A stretch of 64,000 bases of DNA from DASTPP01 sp035762175 (GTDB lineage: Bacteria; Myxococcota_A; Polyangia; Polyangiales; Polyangiaceae), in contig DASTPP010000171.1 in assembly GCA_035762175.1 (NCBI GenBank), forward strand, positions 62,001-126,000, read 5' to 3'. Positions 1-8,759 of the stretch are shown here, piece after piece. The position numbers and the translations under genes were made by a program. A model generated the notes under the pieces. The model ran no database searches. It was not told where the DNA came from and worked only from the letters and a program-made list of their open reading frames with translations. Position 1 is the stretch's first letter. Each line of letters opens with the position of its first letter.

Positions 1-471
1 GAGGTCGACCCGCCCCCGCGAGAGGTTGTCGACCACCGACCACTCTTCGGCCACGCGCAGCGGGTGGTGCAGGGGCAGCGCCACGCTGCCGGCCCGCAGG
101 CGCACGCGCTCGGTGATCGTCGCGAGCGCCGCGCTCAGCACCGACGGGTTCGGGTAGAGGCCGCCGTTCTCGTGGAAGTGCCGCTCCGGCGTCCAGACCG
201 CCTCGAAGCCGCGCGCGTCGGCGAAGCGCGCCCCCTCGAGGTAGAGGCGGTACTTGTCCTCGCGCGCGCCCGCCTCCGCGTCCGCGAAGTAGAAGAGGCT
301 GAACCCGAGCTCGCGGCCCCCGGCCGCGCCCTCGCGGGGCACGACCCGCGCGAGCGCCCCGGCCCCCTCCCCCGCCGCCGCGGGCCGCGCGCTCACCGCG
401 ACCCGCTCCACCTCGGGGTGCTCGCGCAGCGCGGCCTCGACCGCCGCGAGCTCGACGAACGGCACACTCAT
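1..471 (-). CDS. Luciferase-like monooxygenase of an NRPS cluster (3' end cut by window edge)
   Basis: The first 157 codons of a flavin-dependent luciferase-like monooxygenase of the natural-product type (MupA/Atu3666 family). From about residue 57 the sequence runs FSLFYFAD, then WTPERHFHENGG (~93-104) and GSVALPLHHPLRVAEEW (~128-144), which are typical of this (beta/alpha)8 family. The ATG at 471 follows a strong GGAGG Shine-Dalgarno, and the gene lies 94 nt downstream of the NRPS in the same direction. Residues 6-30 do not belong to the monooxygenase fold: they resemble the start of an adenylation C-terminal subdomain (see findings). Members of this family act on carrier-bound substrates, for example by oxidative cleavage or hydroxylation. 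The actual reaction here is unknown, and the protein may continue into carrier or other domains beyond position 1. Confidence 0.85.
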   Translation of the reverse strand, partial: MSVPFVELAAVEAALREHPEVERVAVSARPAAAGEGAGALARVVPREGAAGGRELGFSLFYFADAEAGAREDKYRLYLEGARFADARGFEAVWTPERHFHENGGLYPNPSVLSAALATITERVRLRAGSVALPLHHPLRVAEEWSVVDNLSRGRVDL

Positions 472-565
472 GCGCTCCTCCCTGCCCTGCGGGCACGTCC
501 CGTGGTCCGCGCGGGCCGACGCGCCGCCCGCGCCGCGGGCCCGAGGCCTGACGCCACGCGCCCGC

Positions 566-3500
566 TCACTCTTTGCCCCGGCGCGCGCGCTGCCGCGCCT
601 CGAGCTGCTTGCGCGCCCGCTCGTCGACGTGGCCGAGCGCGCGCGCCGGCCCGCCGCCGCCCAGGCGCTCGGCGAGCGAGGCGACGGTCGGGTGGTGGAA
701 GAGCTCGACCATCGTCAGGCCCCCGCCGAACTCCGCCCGCAGGCGCTCGAACACCTGCACCATCAGCAGCGAGTGCCCCCCGAGGTCGAAGAAGTTCTGG
801 TGCAAGCCCACCCGCGGCACCCGCAGCACCTCCTGCCAGATGGCCGCGAGCCGGCGCTCGACCTCCGTGCGCGGCAGGTCCTCCGCGCCCGCCTCCTCGG
901 GCCCGGCCGGGGGCGCCGGCAGCGCCGCCCGGTCGGCCTTGCCGCTCGGCGAGAGCGGGACGCGCTCGATCGGCACGAGCCGGTAGGGCACCATGTACTC
1001 GGGCAGCCGCCGCCGCAGGTGCTCGCGCAGCTCGCGCACGAGGGCGCCGCCCGGCCCGCCGGCCCGCGCGACGAAGTAGCCGACGAGGTGGCGCTGGCCC
1101 GGCGCCGTCTCGCGCAGCGCGACGACCGCCCGGGCCACGGCCGGGTGCGCCGCGAGCGTCGCCTCGATCTCGCCGAGCTCGACGCGGTAGCCCCGCACCT
1201 TCACCTGGTCGTCGAGCCGGCCGAGCACCTCGAGCCGCCCGTCGGCGAGCCACCGCGCCGCGTCCCCCGTCCGGTAAAGGCGCCCGCCGCCCTCGCCCCC
1301 GAAGGGGTCGGGCACGAAGCGGCCGGCGGTCAGCGCGGGCCGGCCGAGGTACCCGCGGCCGACGCCGGCGCCCCCCACGTACAGCTCGCCCGGGACGCCG
1401 AGCGGCGCGGGCGCGAGGCGCTCGTCGAGGACGTAGGCGCGCACGTTCGCGAGCGGGCGGCCGACGGTCACGCGGTCCGGCGCGCGGGTCGCGACGCACG
1501 CGGTCGCGTCGACGGTGCACTCGGTCGGCCCGTAGACGTTGACGAGCCTCGGCCGCTCGACCGCGGCCAGGCGCCGCCAGGCCCGCTCGCCGATCGGCTC
1601 GCCCCCCACGAGCAGCATCGCGGGCCCCGGCCCCTCGAGCAGGCCCGCGTCGAGCAGCCCCTCGAGCTGCGTCGGCGTGCAATCGAGCACGTCGATCGCC
1701 TCCGACCGCGCGAAGGCGAGCAGCCGGCCCGGGTCGGCCCGCACCTCTTCGGGCACCGGGTGCACGCTGTGCCCGAGCAGCAGCATCAGCCACTGCTTCA
1801 CCGACGCGTCGAACGAGAGCGACGCGTTCTGGCTCACGCGCAGCGGCCCGCCGGCGCCGGCGTAGGCGGCCTCGCCGAGCGCCGCCGCCAGGTGCGCGGC
1901 CGAGCGGTGCTCGATCACCACGCCCTTGGGCCGGCCCGTCGAGCCCGAGGTGTAGATGACGTAGGCCGCGTTGCGCGGCCGGGCCCTCGGCCCGGGGTCG
2001 CCCTCGGCGCCGCCCCCGAGCTCGTCGACGCACACCGCGGGCAACGCGCCCGCCGGCCCCAGCGCCTCGCGGAGCGGGCCCCGCGTGACGAGCGCGCGCA
2101 GCCCCGCGTCTTCGGCCATGTAGGCGAGGCGCTCGGGCGGGTAGAGCGGGTCGAGCGGCACGTACGCCCCGCCCGCCTTGAGCACCCCCACGATGGCCAC
2201 GATGGCGTCGACCGAGCGCTCGAGGAACACCCCCACGCGCGACTCGGGGCCGACCCCGAGGGCGATGAGGGCGTGGGCCACCCGGTTCGCCCGCGCGTCG
2301 AGCTCGCCGTAGTCGAGCCGGTCGTCGCCGTAGCTCGCCGCCAGGCGCCGGGGCGCCCGCCGCGCCTGCTCGGCGAAGAGCTCGTGCACGCAGCGCTCGT
2401 CCGGGGGCGGCCCCCCGGGGTTGAAGTCGACGAGCACGGCGCGGCGCTCGTCGGCGCCCAAGAGGTCGAGCGAGCCGATCGCCGCGTCGGGGCGCGCGGC
2501 GGCGTCGCGCAGCAGCGACGCGAGCCGGGCGCCGAGGCGCGCGGCCTCCGCCGGGGGCAGGCGCGCGGGGTCGTGGCGCAGCGAGGCGACCACCCCGCCC
2601 GGGCGCTCGACGGCGAGGAGCTCGACGTCGTAGCGCTCGGCCCGGCCGGACGACGCCTCGACGCCGAGCGAGGCCCCCGGGGGCGCCTCGAAGGGGGCCC
2701 GCCGGAAGCCGTAGCCGAACGCCGGCCGGGGCGCTCCGCCCTCGGGCGGCGCGCAGTAGTCTTGCAGCTCGTACGCCTCGCCCAGCTCGCGCTCGGCGGC
2801 GGCGACGATCTCGGCGAAGGGCCGGCCCGGTTCGAGCGCGACCGCCAGCGGGACATGCCGCTCGAAGGGCCCGACCGCCTCGTCGAGGCCCTCGTAGGCG
2901 CGGCCGTCGAGCGCGACGCCGAGCGCGAAGGGCAGGCGCCCGGTGAGCCGCCACAAGAGCGCCTGCCAGCACGCCAGCAGGGCCGCCGCCGGCGAGGCCC
3001 CGAGGCGCCCGGCGAGCGCCTCGAGCGCGCCACCGTCGAGGTCGATCGCGCGCGCACCCGCTTCGGGCCCGTCGCCCCCCGCCCCCCCGTCCGGCCCCGC
3101 CTCGCCCGCCCCGGGCGACGCGTGCGGCAGCGCCGGGCCGGCCTCGGCCGGGCGGCGCGCCTGCCAGTGTCGGCGCCCCGCCTCGCCTTCGGGCGACTCG
3201 AGCAGATCGTTCAGCACCTCGGCGACGTCGGGGTACTGCATCGCTTCGCCCGCCGGCCCCGCCGCGGGCGCCGGGCCGGCGCGCCGGGCGCAGCCGCGGG
3301 CCACCTCGCCGATCACGTTCTCGAGCGAGCGCGCGTCGGCGCAGAGCGAGGAGGCGACCGCGTGCAGCGCGAACGAGCCCGGCGCGAGCCGGACGACTTG
3401 AAAGCGCACGAGCGGCCCCTCGGCCGGCGGCAGCGGCGCCGCCCAGAGCCGGCCCGGCAGCGCGGCCGCCTCGCGCTCGCGCCCCTCGGGGTCGAGGCCG

Positions 3501-3784
3501 CTCAGGTCGTGCCGCTCGAGCGCGAGCGGGCCGGGGGGGTGCACGACCTGCACCGGCACCGTCAGCCCGGGCAAGAGCGAGAACGTCGTGCGCAGCGCCT
3601 CGTGCCGCGCGACCGCCTCGGCGAGCGCCGCCTCGATCGCGGCCTCGTCGAACGCGCCCTCGAGGCGCGCGGCCGCCCACGCGCGGTAGGGCCCGCCGGC
3701 CGAGGCCCCCGCGAGCGCCCAGACCCGCCGCTGCTGGGGCGAGAGCCGGTAGCCCGCGACGCCGCCCGGGGCCGGCTCAGACAT
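566..3784 (-). CDS. Nonribosomal peptide synthetase, C-A-T module, predicted Glu-activating
   Basis: A 1072-residue single NRPS module. The N-terminal ~430 residues are a condensation-family domain, but the expected HHxxxDG site reads HAVASSLCAD (~138-147), so the catalytic second His is absent. The adenylation domain has A3 YTSGSTGRPKG (~611), A5 NVYGPTE (~750), A7/A8 YRTGD and VKVRGYRVELGEIEA, and A10 SPSGKAD (~946). The carrier domain is FFDLGGHSLL with the phosphopantetheine Ser near 1003. Hand alignment to PheA gives the ten-residue code D-A-K-D-L-G-V-V-D-K, which I recall as the glutamate code of surfactin synthetase module 1. There is no thioesterase. The start overlaps the end of the hydroxylase gene by 8 nt (ATGTCTGA), indicating translational coupling. 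Confidence 0.93.
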   Translation of the reverse strand: MSEPAPGGVAGYRLSPQQRRVWALAGASAGGPYRAWAAARLEGAFDEAAIEAALAEAVARHEALRTTFSLLPGLTVPVQVVHPPGPLALERHDLSGLDPEGREREAAALPGRLWAAPLPPAEGPLVRFQVVRLAPGSFALHAVASSLCADARSLENVIGEVARGCARRAGPAPAAGPAGEAMQYPDVAEVLNDLLESPEGEAGRRHWQARRPAEAGPALPHASPGAGEAGPDGGAGGDGPEAGARAIDLDGGALEALAGRLGASPAAALLACWQALLWRLTGRLPFALGVALDGRAYEGLDEAVGPFERHVPLAVALEPGRPFAEIVAAAERELGEAYELQDYCAPPEGGAPRPAFGYGFRRAPFEAPPGASLGVEASSGRAERYDVELLAVERPGGVVASLRHDPARLPPAEAARLGARLASLLRDAAARPDAAIGSLDLLGADERRAVLVDFNPGGPPPDERCVHELFAEQARRAPRRLAASYGDDRLDYGELDARANRVAHALIALGVGPESRVGVFLERSVDAIVAIVGVLKAGGAYVPLDPLYPPERLAYMAEDAGLRALVTRGPLREALGPAGALPAVCVDELGGGAEGDPGPRARPRNAAYVIYTSGSTGRPKGVVIEHRSAAHLAAALGEAAYAGAGGPLRVSQNASLSFDASVKQWLMLLLGHSVHPVPEEVRADPGRLLAFARSEAIDVLDCTPTQLEGLLDAGLLEGPGPAMLLVGGEPIGERAWRRLAAVERPRLVNVYGPTECTVDATACVATRAPDRVTVGRPLANVRAYVLDERLAPAPLGVPGELYVGGAGVGRGYLGRPALTAGRFVPDPFGGEGGGRLYRTGDAARWLADGRLEVLGRLDDQVKVRGYRVELGEIEATLAAHPAVARAVVALRETAPGQRHLVGYFVARAGGPGGALVRELREHLRRRLPEYMVPYRLVPIERVPLSPSGKADRAALPAPPAGPEEAGAEDLPRTEVERRLAAIWQEVLRVPRVGLHQNFFDLGGHSLLMVQVFERLRAEFGGGLTMVELFHHPTVASLAERLGGGGPARALGHVDERARKQLEARQRARRGKE

Positions 3785-4817
3785 CGTCCCACCGGCAGGG
3801 CGTGGCCATGGCGGTCAGCACCCGCCGCGGCCCCTCGAAGGGGTCGCGCCCGTGCGCCATCAAGAGGTTGTCGAGCATCAGCACGTCGCCCTCGCGCCAG
3901 TCGAAGCGCACGAGCTCGGCCAGGTACGCCGCGCGCAGCGCTTCGAGCTCCTCGGGGCCGATGGGCGAGCCGTCGCCGAAGTACGTGTTGTTCGGCAGTT
4001 CGTCGCCCCCGAGCTGCCCGAGCAGGGCGTCGCGCACGGCCGGCTCGAGCGTCGTGACGTGGAAGAACGTCGCGTGGTTGCACCAGCAGGGCTCGCCCGT
4101 GCGGGGGTGGCGCGCGACCGCGCGGCGCACCTGGCGCGTCCGCAGCCGGTCGCCCGGGCCCCACGCCCACTCGATCGCGTTCGCCCGGCAGTAGCGCTCG
4201 ACCTCGGCGCGGTCAGTCGTCTGGAACGCCTCCTGCCACGCGAGGCCGAGCCGGCCGCCGAAGTTGCGCACGTAGAGGTAGCCCTGCCGCTCGAAGCGCT
4301 CGCGCAGCGCCGGGTCGAGCCGCCGGTAGACGCGCCGCGTGTCGCCGATCGGCGTCGCCCCGCCGCGCGGCGCGGCCCGCTCGCAGAAGAAGAAAATGTG
4401 CCGGGGGAAGGCGAGGTTGTACGACTGCTCGTTGTGCAAAAAGATCGGGTACTCGGGCGGGTGGTCCGTCGAGGTGTAGACGTTGCCCGCGACCTGCGAG
4501 CGCGGCGACGAGCGCTCGAGGTAGGGTAGCGCGCCCGGCGTCAGCGCCGCGACGAGGGCGTCGAAGTCGGCCGCGCCCCGCACCCCGAAGCCGCGAAAGA
4601 GCACCGCGCCCCAGCGCACCAGCCACTCTTCGACCTGCGCGCTCCGGCCCCGCGCCCACGCCACGAGGTCGACGCCCTCGACCGCCGGGCGCAGCACGAA
4701 GGGCGCCTCGGCGCCGCCCCGCGCCCCCTCCGCCACGACCCAGTGCTCGGGCGCCGACGCGACGCCCCGGCGGCGCCCCGGCAGCGGCGGCCTCGCCTTC
4801 GCCTCCGGCGCGCTCAC
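3777..4817 (-). CDS. SyrP/TauD-like Fe(II)/2-oxoglutarate-dependent hydroxylase
   Basis: 346 residues, GTG start. It is a TauD/TfdA-fold non-heme iron dioxygenase of the SyrP/clavaminate-synthase-like group. The iron-binding HxE is in FLHNEQSY (~129), the distal His is in LLMAHGRDPF (~320), and the following Arg (GPRR) fits 2-oxoglutarate binding. Relatives next to NRPS genes hydroxylate the beta carbon of a carrier-bound amino acid. It lies between the FAAL loading protein and the C-A-T module and overlaps the latter, so the tethered amino acid of that module (Glu by its code) is the likely substrate. Substrate and stereochemistry are inference. Confidence 0.88.
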   Translation of the reverse strand: MSAPEAKARPPLPGRRRGVASAPEHWVVAEGARGGAEAPFVLRPAVEGVDLVAWARGRSAQVEEWLVRWGAVLFRGFGVRGAADFDALVAALTPGALPYLERSSPRSQVAGNVYTSTDHPPEYPIFLHNEQSYNLAFPRHIFFFCERAAPRGGATPIGDTRRVYRRLDPALRERFERQGYLYVRNFGGRLGLAWQEAFQTTDRAEVERYCRANAIEWAWGPGDRLRTRQVRRAVARHPRTGEPCWCNHATFFHVTTLEPAVRDALLGQLGGDELPNNTYFGDGSPIGPEELEALRAAYLAELVRFDWREGDVLMLDNLLMAHGRDPFEGPRRVLTAMATPCRWDDV

Positions 4818-4874
4818 GGACGCCCCCCCCCGCGCCGCACGCCCCCAACCGACCGCCCTACGAACGCCATCGCC

Positions 4875-7800
4875 TCACCTCCTCCGCGCGACGCCCCAGC
4901 GATCGCGCCGCGCCGCCCGCAGCCGCTCGAGCTCCGCGCCCCGCCGCCCCTCGAGCGCCCGCGCCGCGTCCGACGTGAGCGCGCTCAGCGGCGCCTCGGG
5001 CCGCGCCGCGAGCGCCTCGAGCAGCGCCCCGAAGGCGTCCGCGACCCGCTCGGCGGCCCCGGCCTCGAAGAGGTCGGGGTTGTACTTGAGCAGCCCCTGC
5101 AACCCGGGCGCCCCGCCCGGCGCCGGCGTCAGCAGCAGCGACAGGTCGAAGGGCGAGCCCACGTTCGGCGCCGGCAAGAGCTCGGCCCGGACCCCGGCCA
5201 GCTCGGGCGCCGGCACGGGCGCGTTCTCGAGCACGAACATCGCCTGAAAGAGCGGGTTGTAGCGGGGGTCGCGCGGCGGCCGCAGCCCCTCGACCAGCTT
5301 GTCGAAGGGCAGCTCTTCGTGGGCGTACGCGTCGAGCGCGCTCGCCCGCGCGCGCCGCACGAGCTCGACGCCGCTCGGGTCGCCGGACAGGTCGGCCCGC
5401 ACCACCAGCTGGTTGACGAAGAGCCCGATGAGCCCCTCGGTGCCGGCCCAGCCCCGGCCCGCCGCGTCGGTGCCCGCCACGACGTCGTCGCCCGCGCCCG
5501 CCGCGCGCAAGGCGGCGAAGAAGCCCGCGAGCAGCGCCATGAAGAGCGTGGCCCCCTCGCGCCGGGCGAGCGCCTCGAGCTCGCGCACGAGCGCCGCCGG
5601 CACCCCGAACGCGTGGTGCGCCCCGCGGAAGGTCTGCGCCGCCGGCCGCTCGCGCGCCCCGGCCAAGGCGAGCAGCGGCGGGGCGCCCGCCAGCGACCGG
5701 CGCCGCGCCGCCACGTGCGCCTCGCACCGCGCCCCGTCGAGCCAGCGCCGCTGCGCCGCCGCGAAGTCGCCGTACTGGGCCGGCAGCGGCCCGAGCGGGG
5801 GCGGCCCGCCGTCGCGGAAGGCGCGGTAGAGCGCCGAGATCTCGCGCGAGAGCACGCCCATCGACCAGCCGTCGGCGACGATGTGGTGCGCCGTCAAGAG
5901 CAGCACGTGCCGCTCGGCCGCGAGGCGCACCAGCCGGGCGCGGAAGGGCGGCCCCGCCTCGAGATCGAAGGGGCGCGCCGCCTCGTCGTCGGCCAGGCGC
6001 AGGGCCGCGCGCGCTTCGGCCTCGGGGCCGCCGTCGACCGCGGCCTCTTCGATCGCCAAGGCCCCGGGCCGGTGCCCATGCACGCGCTGCGTCCCCCCGC
6101 CCTCCGCGTGGAAGGTGGTGCGCAGCGCCTCGTGCCGCCGCACCAGCTCGTCGACCGCGCGCGCCAGCGCCCCCGCGTCGAGCGGGCCGGCCAGCGCCAG
6201 CGCGACCGGCAGGTGGTACGCCGAGCTCGCGGGCGAAAGCCGGCTCAAGAACCAAAGCCGCTGCTGCGCGAACGACAGCGGCAGCGGCCCCGAGCGCGGC
6301 CCCGGCGAGAGCCTCGGCCCGGCGCCGCCCTCGAGCGCACGCGCCGCCTCGCGCGCCAGCCCCTCGAGCCCCCGCTCGTCGAAGAAGCTCGCGAGCGGCA
6401 AGCTCACCCCGAGCCCCGCCTCGAGCGCACCCCCGAGTTCGACCGCCAGCAGCGAGTCGAGGCCCTGCGCCACCAAAGGCCGCCCCACGTCGACCCGCTC
6501 GGGCGCGACGCGCAAGAGCCGCGCCGCCTCGGCGCGCAGGCGCGCGAGCACGAGCGCGGGCCGCTCGCCCGGACCCGCCGCCACGATCTCGTCGCGCGTC
6601 GGCCCCGCCGCCCCCACCGCCCCCGCCCCCGCCTCCCCCCCGGCCGCCTCAACCCCGGCCTCGCTCACCCCGAGCGGCTCGAGCTCGCCCCGGCGAAAGA
6701 GCTCGCGGCACGCCCCGCGCTGCACCTTGCCGCTCGACGTCTTGGGCACCGCCCCCGGCGCGACCGCCGCCACCACGTGCGCCGCGAGCCCGTGCTCGTC
6801 GGCGATCGCCCGCCGGACGGCGTCGAGCACCCGCGAGGCCTCGGCGCCGCGCCGCGGGTCGACCTCGACGACCACGCCGAGCCGCTCTTCGCCCCCGACC
6901 TCGAGCCCGAAGGCCGCCGAGCAGCCCGGGCGCACCGCCGGGTGGCAGCGCTCGGCCGTGCGCTCGACGTCCTGCGGGTAGTGGTTCCTCCCGCGGACGA
7001 TGATGACGTCTTTCGCCCGGCCGACCACGAAGAGCTCGCCCCCCTCGTCGAGAAAGCCGAGGTCGCCGGTGCGCAAGAAGGGGCCCTCCGAGGAGGCCGC
7101 GCGCGCGCCGAACGTCGCCGCCGTCTCGGCCTCGCGCCGCCAGTAGCCCGCCGCGACGCTCGGCCCCGCGAGCCAGACCTCGCCGACGCGACCCGGCGCG
7201 CACGCCGCGCCCGTCTGCGGGTCGACGATCAAGAGCCGCTGCCCCGGCAGGCAGCCGCCCGACCCCACCAGCGCGCTCGCGCCCGCCGCCGGGGCGCCCG
7301 CCGCCGGCGGCTCGGCGCGCCCGGCCGCGAGCCCCGCCCGCCCGAACGTTCGGACGACCGGCGCCGCCGCCTTCGCGCCGCCGGTCGCGATGAGCGTGCC
7401 CTCGGCCAGGCCGTAGCAAGGGTAAAACGCCTCGCGGCGGAAGCCCGCCGGCCCGAAGACCTCGCAGAAGCGGTCGAGCGTCTCGGCCCGCACCGGCTCG
7501 GCGCCGTTGAAGGCGACCTCCCAGGCGCCGAGATCGAGCCCGGCGACCTCGTCGGGCGTCGCCTTGCGCGCGCACAGGTCGTACGCGAAGTTCGGCCCGC
7601 CGCTCGTCGTCGCCCGGCGGCGGCTGACCGCACGCAGCCAGCGCATCGGCCGCGCGAGAAAGTCGAGCGGCGACATCAGCGTCACCGGGAAGCCCCCGCA
7701 GAGCGGCTGCAGCACGCCCCCGATGAGCCCCATGTCGTGGTAAGGCGGCAGCCAGATGACGCCGCGGCTCTCCGGCCCGTGCCCGAAGCAGCGGTGAATC

Positions 7801-8408
7801 AGCCACGAGTTGTGCAGCAGGTTGCCGTGGCTGAGCATCACCCCCCGCGGCGCGCCCGTCGACCCCGACGTGTACTGCAAGATCGCGAGGCCCTCGCGCC
7901 CGCCCGGGGGCGCGCGCCACGCGTCGGCGGGCCCCGCGCCCGCCGCGTCGCTCGGCACCCAGCGCAGCGCCCGCAGCGACGGCGCGTGCTCGAACAGCGC
8001 CTCGGCCAGCCCGTAGATCGCCGACGTGGTCAGCGCGACCTTCGCGCCCGCGTCGCCCACCAGCGCGACCAGCCGCGGCAGCGTCCGCGCGAGGCGCAGC
8101 GGGTCCGGCGGGTACGCCGGCACCGCCACCATGCCGGCGTAGAGGCAGCCGCACACCGCGACGACGTAGTCGAGCCCCGGCGGGTGCAGCAAGAGCACCG
8201 GCTCGCCCGGCGCCCCGAGCTCGCGCAGCGAGGCCCCGAGGGCGCGCGCGCGCCGGTCGAGCTCGCCGTACGTGAGCGTCTCCTCGGCCGACTCGCCGTC
8301 GGACAAAAAGGTATACGCCACCCGATCGCCCAACGCCTCGGCGCGCCGCCGGACGACGTCGACCAGGTTGGGCGCGTCGAGCAGGAGCCGCTCGGTGCTC
8401 AGCCCCAC
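4875..8408 (-). CDS. Fatty acyl-AMP ligase - acyl carrier - condensation protein (lipopeptide starter)
   Basis: About 1177 residues. The FAAL domain has YTSGSTGAPRG (~183), the WLPPYHDMGLIGG signature of fatty acyl-AMP ligases, YGLAEGT and SGKVQRG. Then come an acyl carrier domain with GLDSL (~650) and a condensation domain with an intact HHIVADGWS (~845). This order activates a fatty acid, loads it on the carrier and joins it to the first amino acid, which is how lipopeptides begin. No A-T follows in this protein, so the acceptor is probably the next gene's A-T. The reading frame is open to a GTG at 8564, but those first ~52 residues are Arg/Ala-rich and unlike FAALs; the GTG at 8408 gives a normal N terminus. 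The start is uncertain. Confidence 0.9.
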   Translation of the reverse strand: MGLSTERLLLDAPNLVDVVRRRAEALGDRVAYTFLSDGESAEETLTYGELDRRARALGASLRELGAPGEPVLLLHPPGLDYVVAVCGCLYAGMVAVPAYPPDPLRLARTLPRLVALVGDAGAKVALTTSAIYGLAEALFEHAPSLRALRWVPSDAAGAGPADAWRAPPGGREGLAILQYTSGSTGAPRGVMLSHGNLLHNSWLIHRCFGHGPESRGVIWLPPYHDMGLIGGVLQPLCGGFPVTLMSPLDFLARPMRWLRAVSRRRATTSGGPNFAYDLCARKATPDEVAGLDLGAWEVAFNGAEPVRAETLDRFCEVFGPAGFRREAFYPCYGLAEGTLIATGGAKAAAPVVRTFGRAGLAAGRAEPPAAGAPAAGASALVGSGGCLPGQRLLIVDPQTGAACAPGRVGEVWLAGPSVAAGYWRREAETAATFGARAASSEGPFLRTGDLGFLDEGGELFVVGRAKDVIIVRGRNHYPQDVERTAERCHPAVRPGCSAAFGLEVGGEERLGVVVEVDPRRGAEASRVLDAVRRAIADEHGLAAHVVAAVAPGAVPKTSSGKVQRGACRELFRRGELEPLGVSEAGVEAAGGEAGAGAVGAAGPTRDEIVAAGPGERPALVLARLRAEAARLLRVAPERVDVGRPLVAQGLDSLLAVELGGALEAGLGVSLPLASFFDERGLEGLAREAARALEGGAGPRLSPGPRSGPLPLSFAQQRLWFLSRLSPASSAYHLPVALALAGPLDAGALARAVDELVRRHEALRTTFHAEGGGTQRVHGHRPGALAIEEAAVDGGPEAEARAALRLADDEAARPFDLEAGPPFRARLVRLAAERHVLLLTAHHIVADGWSMGVLSREISALYRAFRDGGPPPLGPLPAQYGDFAAAQRRWLDGARCEAHVAARRRSLAGAPPLLALAGARERPAAQTFRGAHHAFGVPAALVRELEALARREGATLFMALLAGFFAALRAAGAGDDVVAGTDAAGRGWAGTEGLIGLFVNQLVVRADLSGDPSGVELVRRARASALDAYAHEELPFDKLVEGLRPPRDPRYNPLFQAMFVLENAPVPAPELAGVRAELLPAPNVGSPFDLSLLLTPAPGGAPGLQGLLKYNPDLFEAGAAERVADAFGALLEALAARPEAPLSALTSDAARALEGRRGAELERLRAARRDRWGVARRR

Positions 8409-8679
8409 GGGCCCGTCCGCAGGCCGACAGGTTTTTGGTCCGGAGGCTCCGATCGCACCATCGCCACTCTTTCGGCACCGAAGCGCGCCCCGAGGCCGCC
8501 CCGCCGCGAGCCGCGCCCGACGCGAAGACGCCGCCTTCGAGCGGGCCCCCGCGCCGCAGAGCACCGCCTCGGCGGCCTAGCCCTCTACGCCTCGACCTGG
8601 GTCAATTGCTACAGGCAACGCGCTCGCGCCTTACCGCCGAACACGCGTCGCCACTATGCCTACCTTACGACGCGTCGAA

Positions 8680-8708
8680 CGCTACCGTTTCCGTCCTTTC
8701 GCTGTCAA
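8680..8708 (-). promoter_or_regulatory. Candidate promoter of the lipopeptide operon
   Basis: The gap between the MFS gene and the FAAL gene is visibly lower in GC than its surroundings. On the minus strand it holds TTGACA (8708-8703) followed 17 nt later by GTAGCG. The -35 is a perfect consensus and the -10 is weak. It would transcribe toward the FAAL-hydroxylase-NRPS-monooxygenase genes and leaves a ~270-nt leader to the 8408 start. No experimental support. Confidence 0.3.
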
Positions 8709-8759
8709 CGGCATTCTCCGTTACAACGCTGAAGAACGGGCGCCGTCGATTCACCAGTG

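Noticed and set aside
468..4057. Long overlapping frames on the opposite strand and in other frames of the NRPS and other genes (up to >1000 codons)
   Set aside because: They are Arg/Ala/Pro/Gly-rich without domains; at ~72% GC stop codons are rare and such shadow frames are expected. The retained frames carry recognisable motifs.
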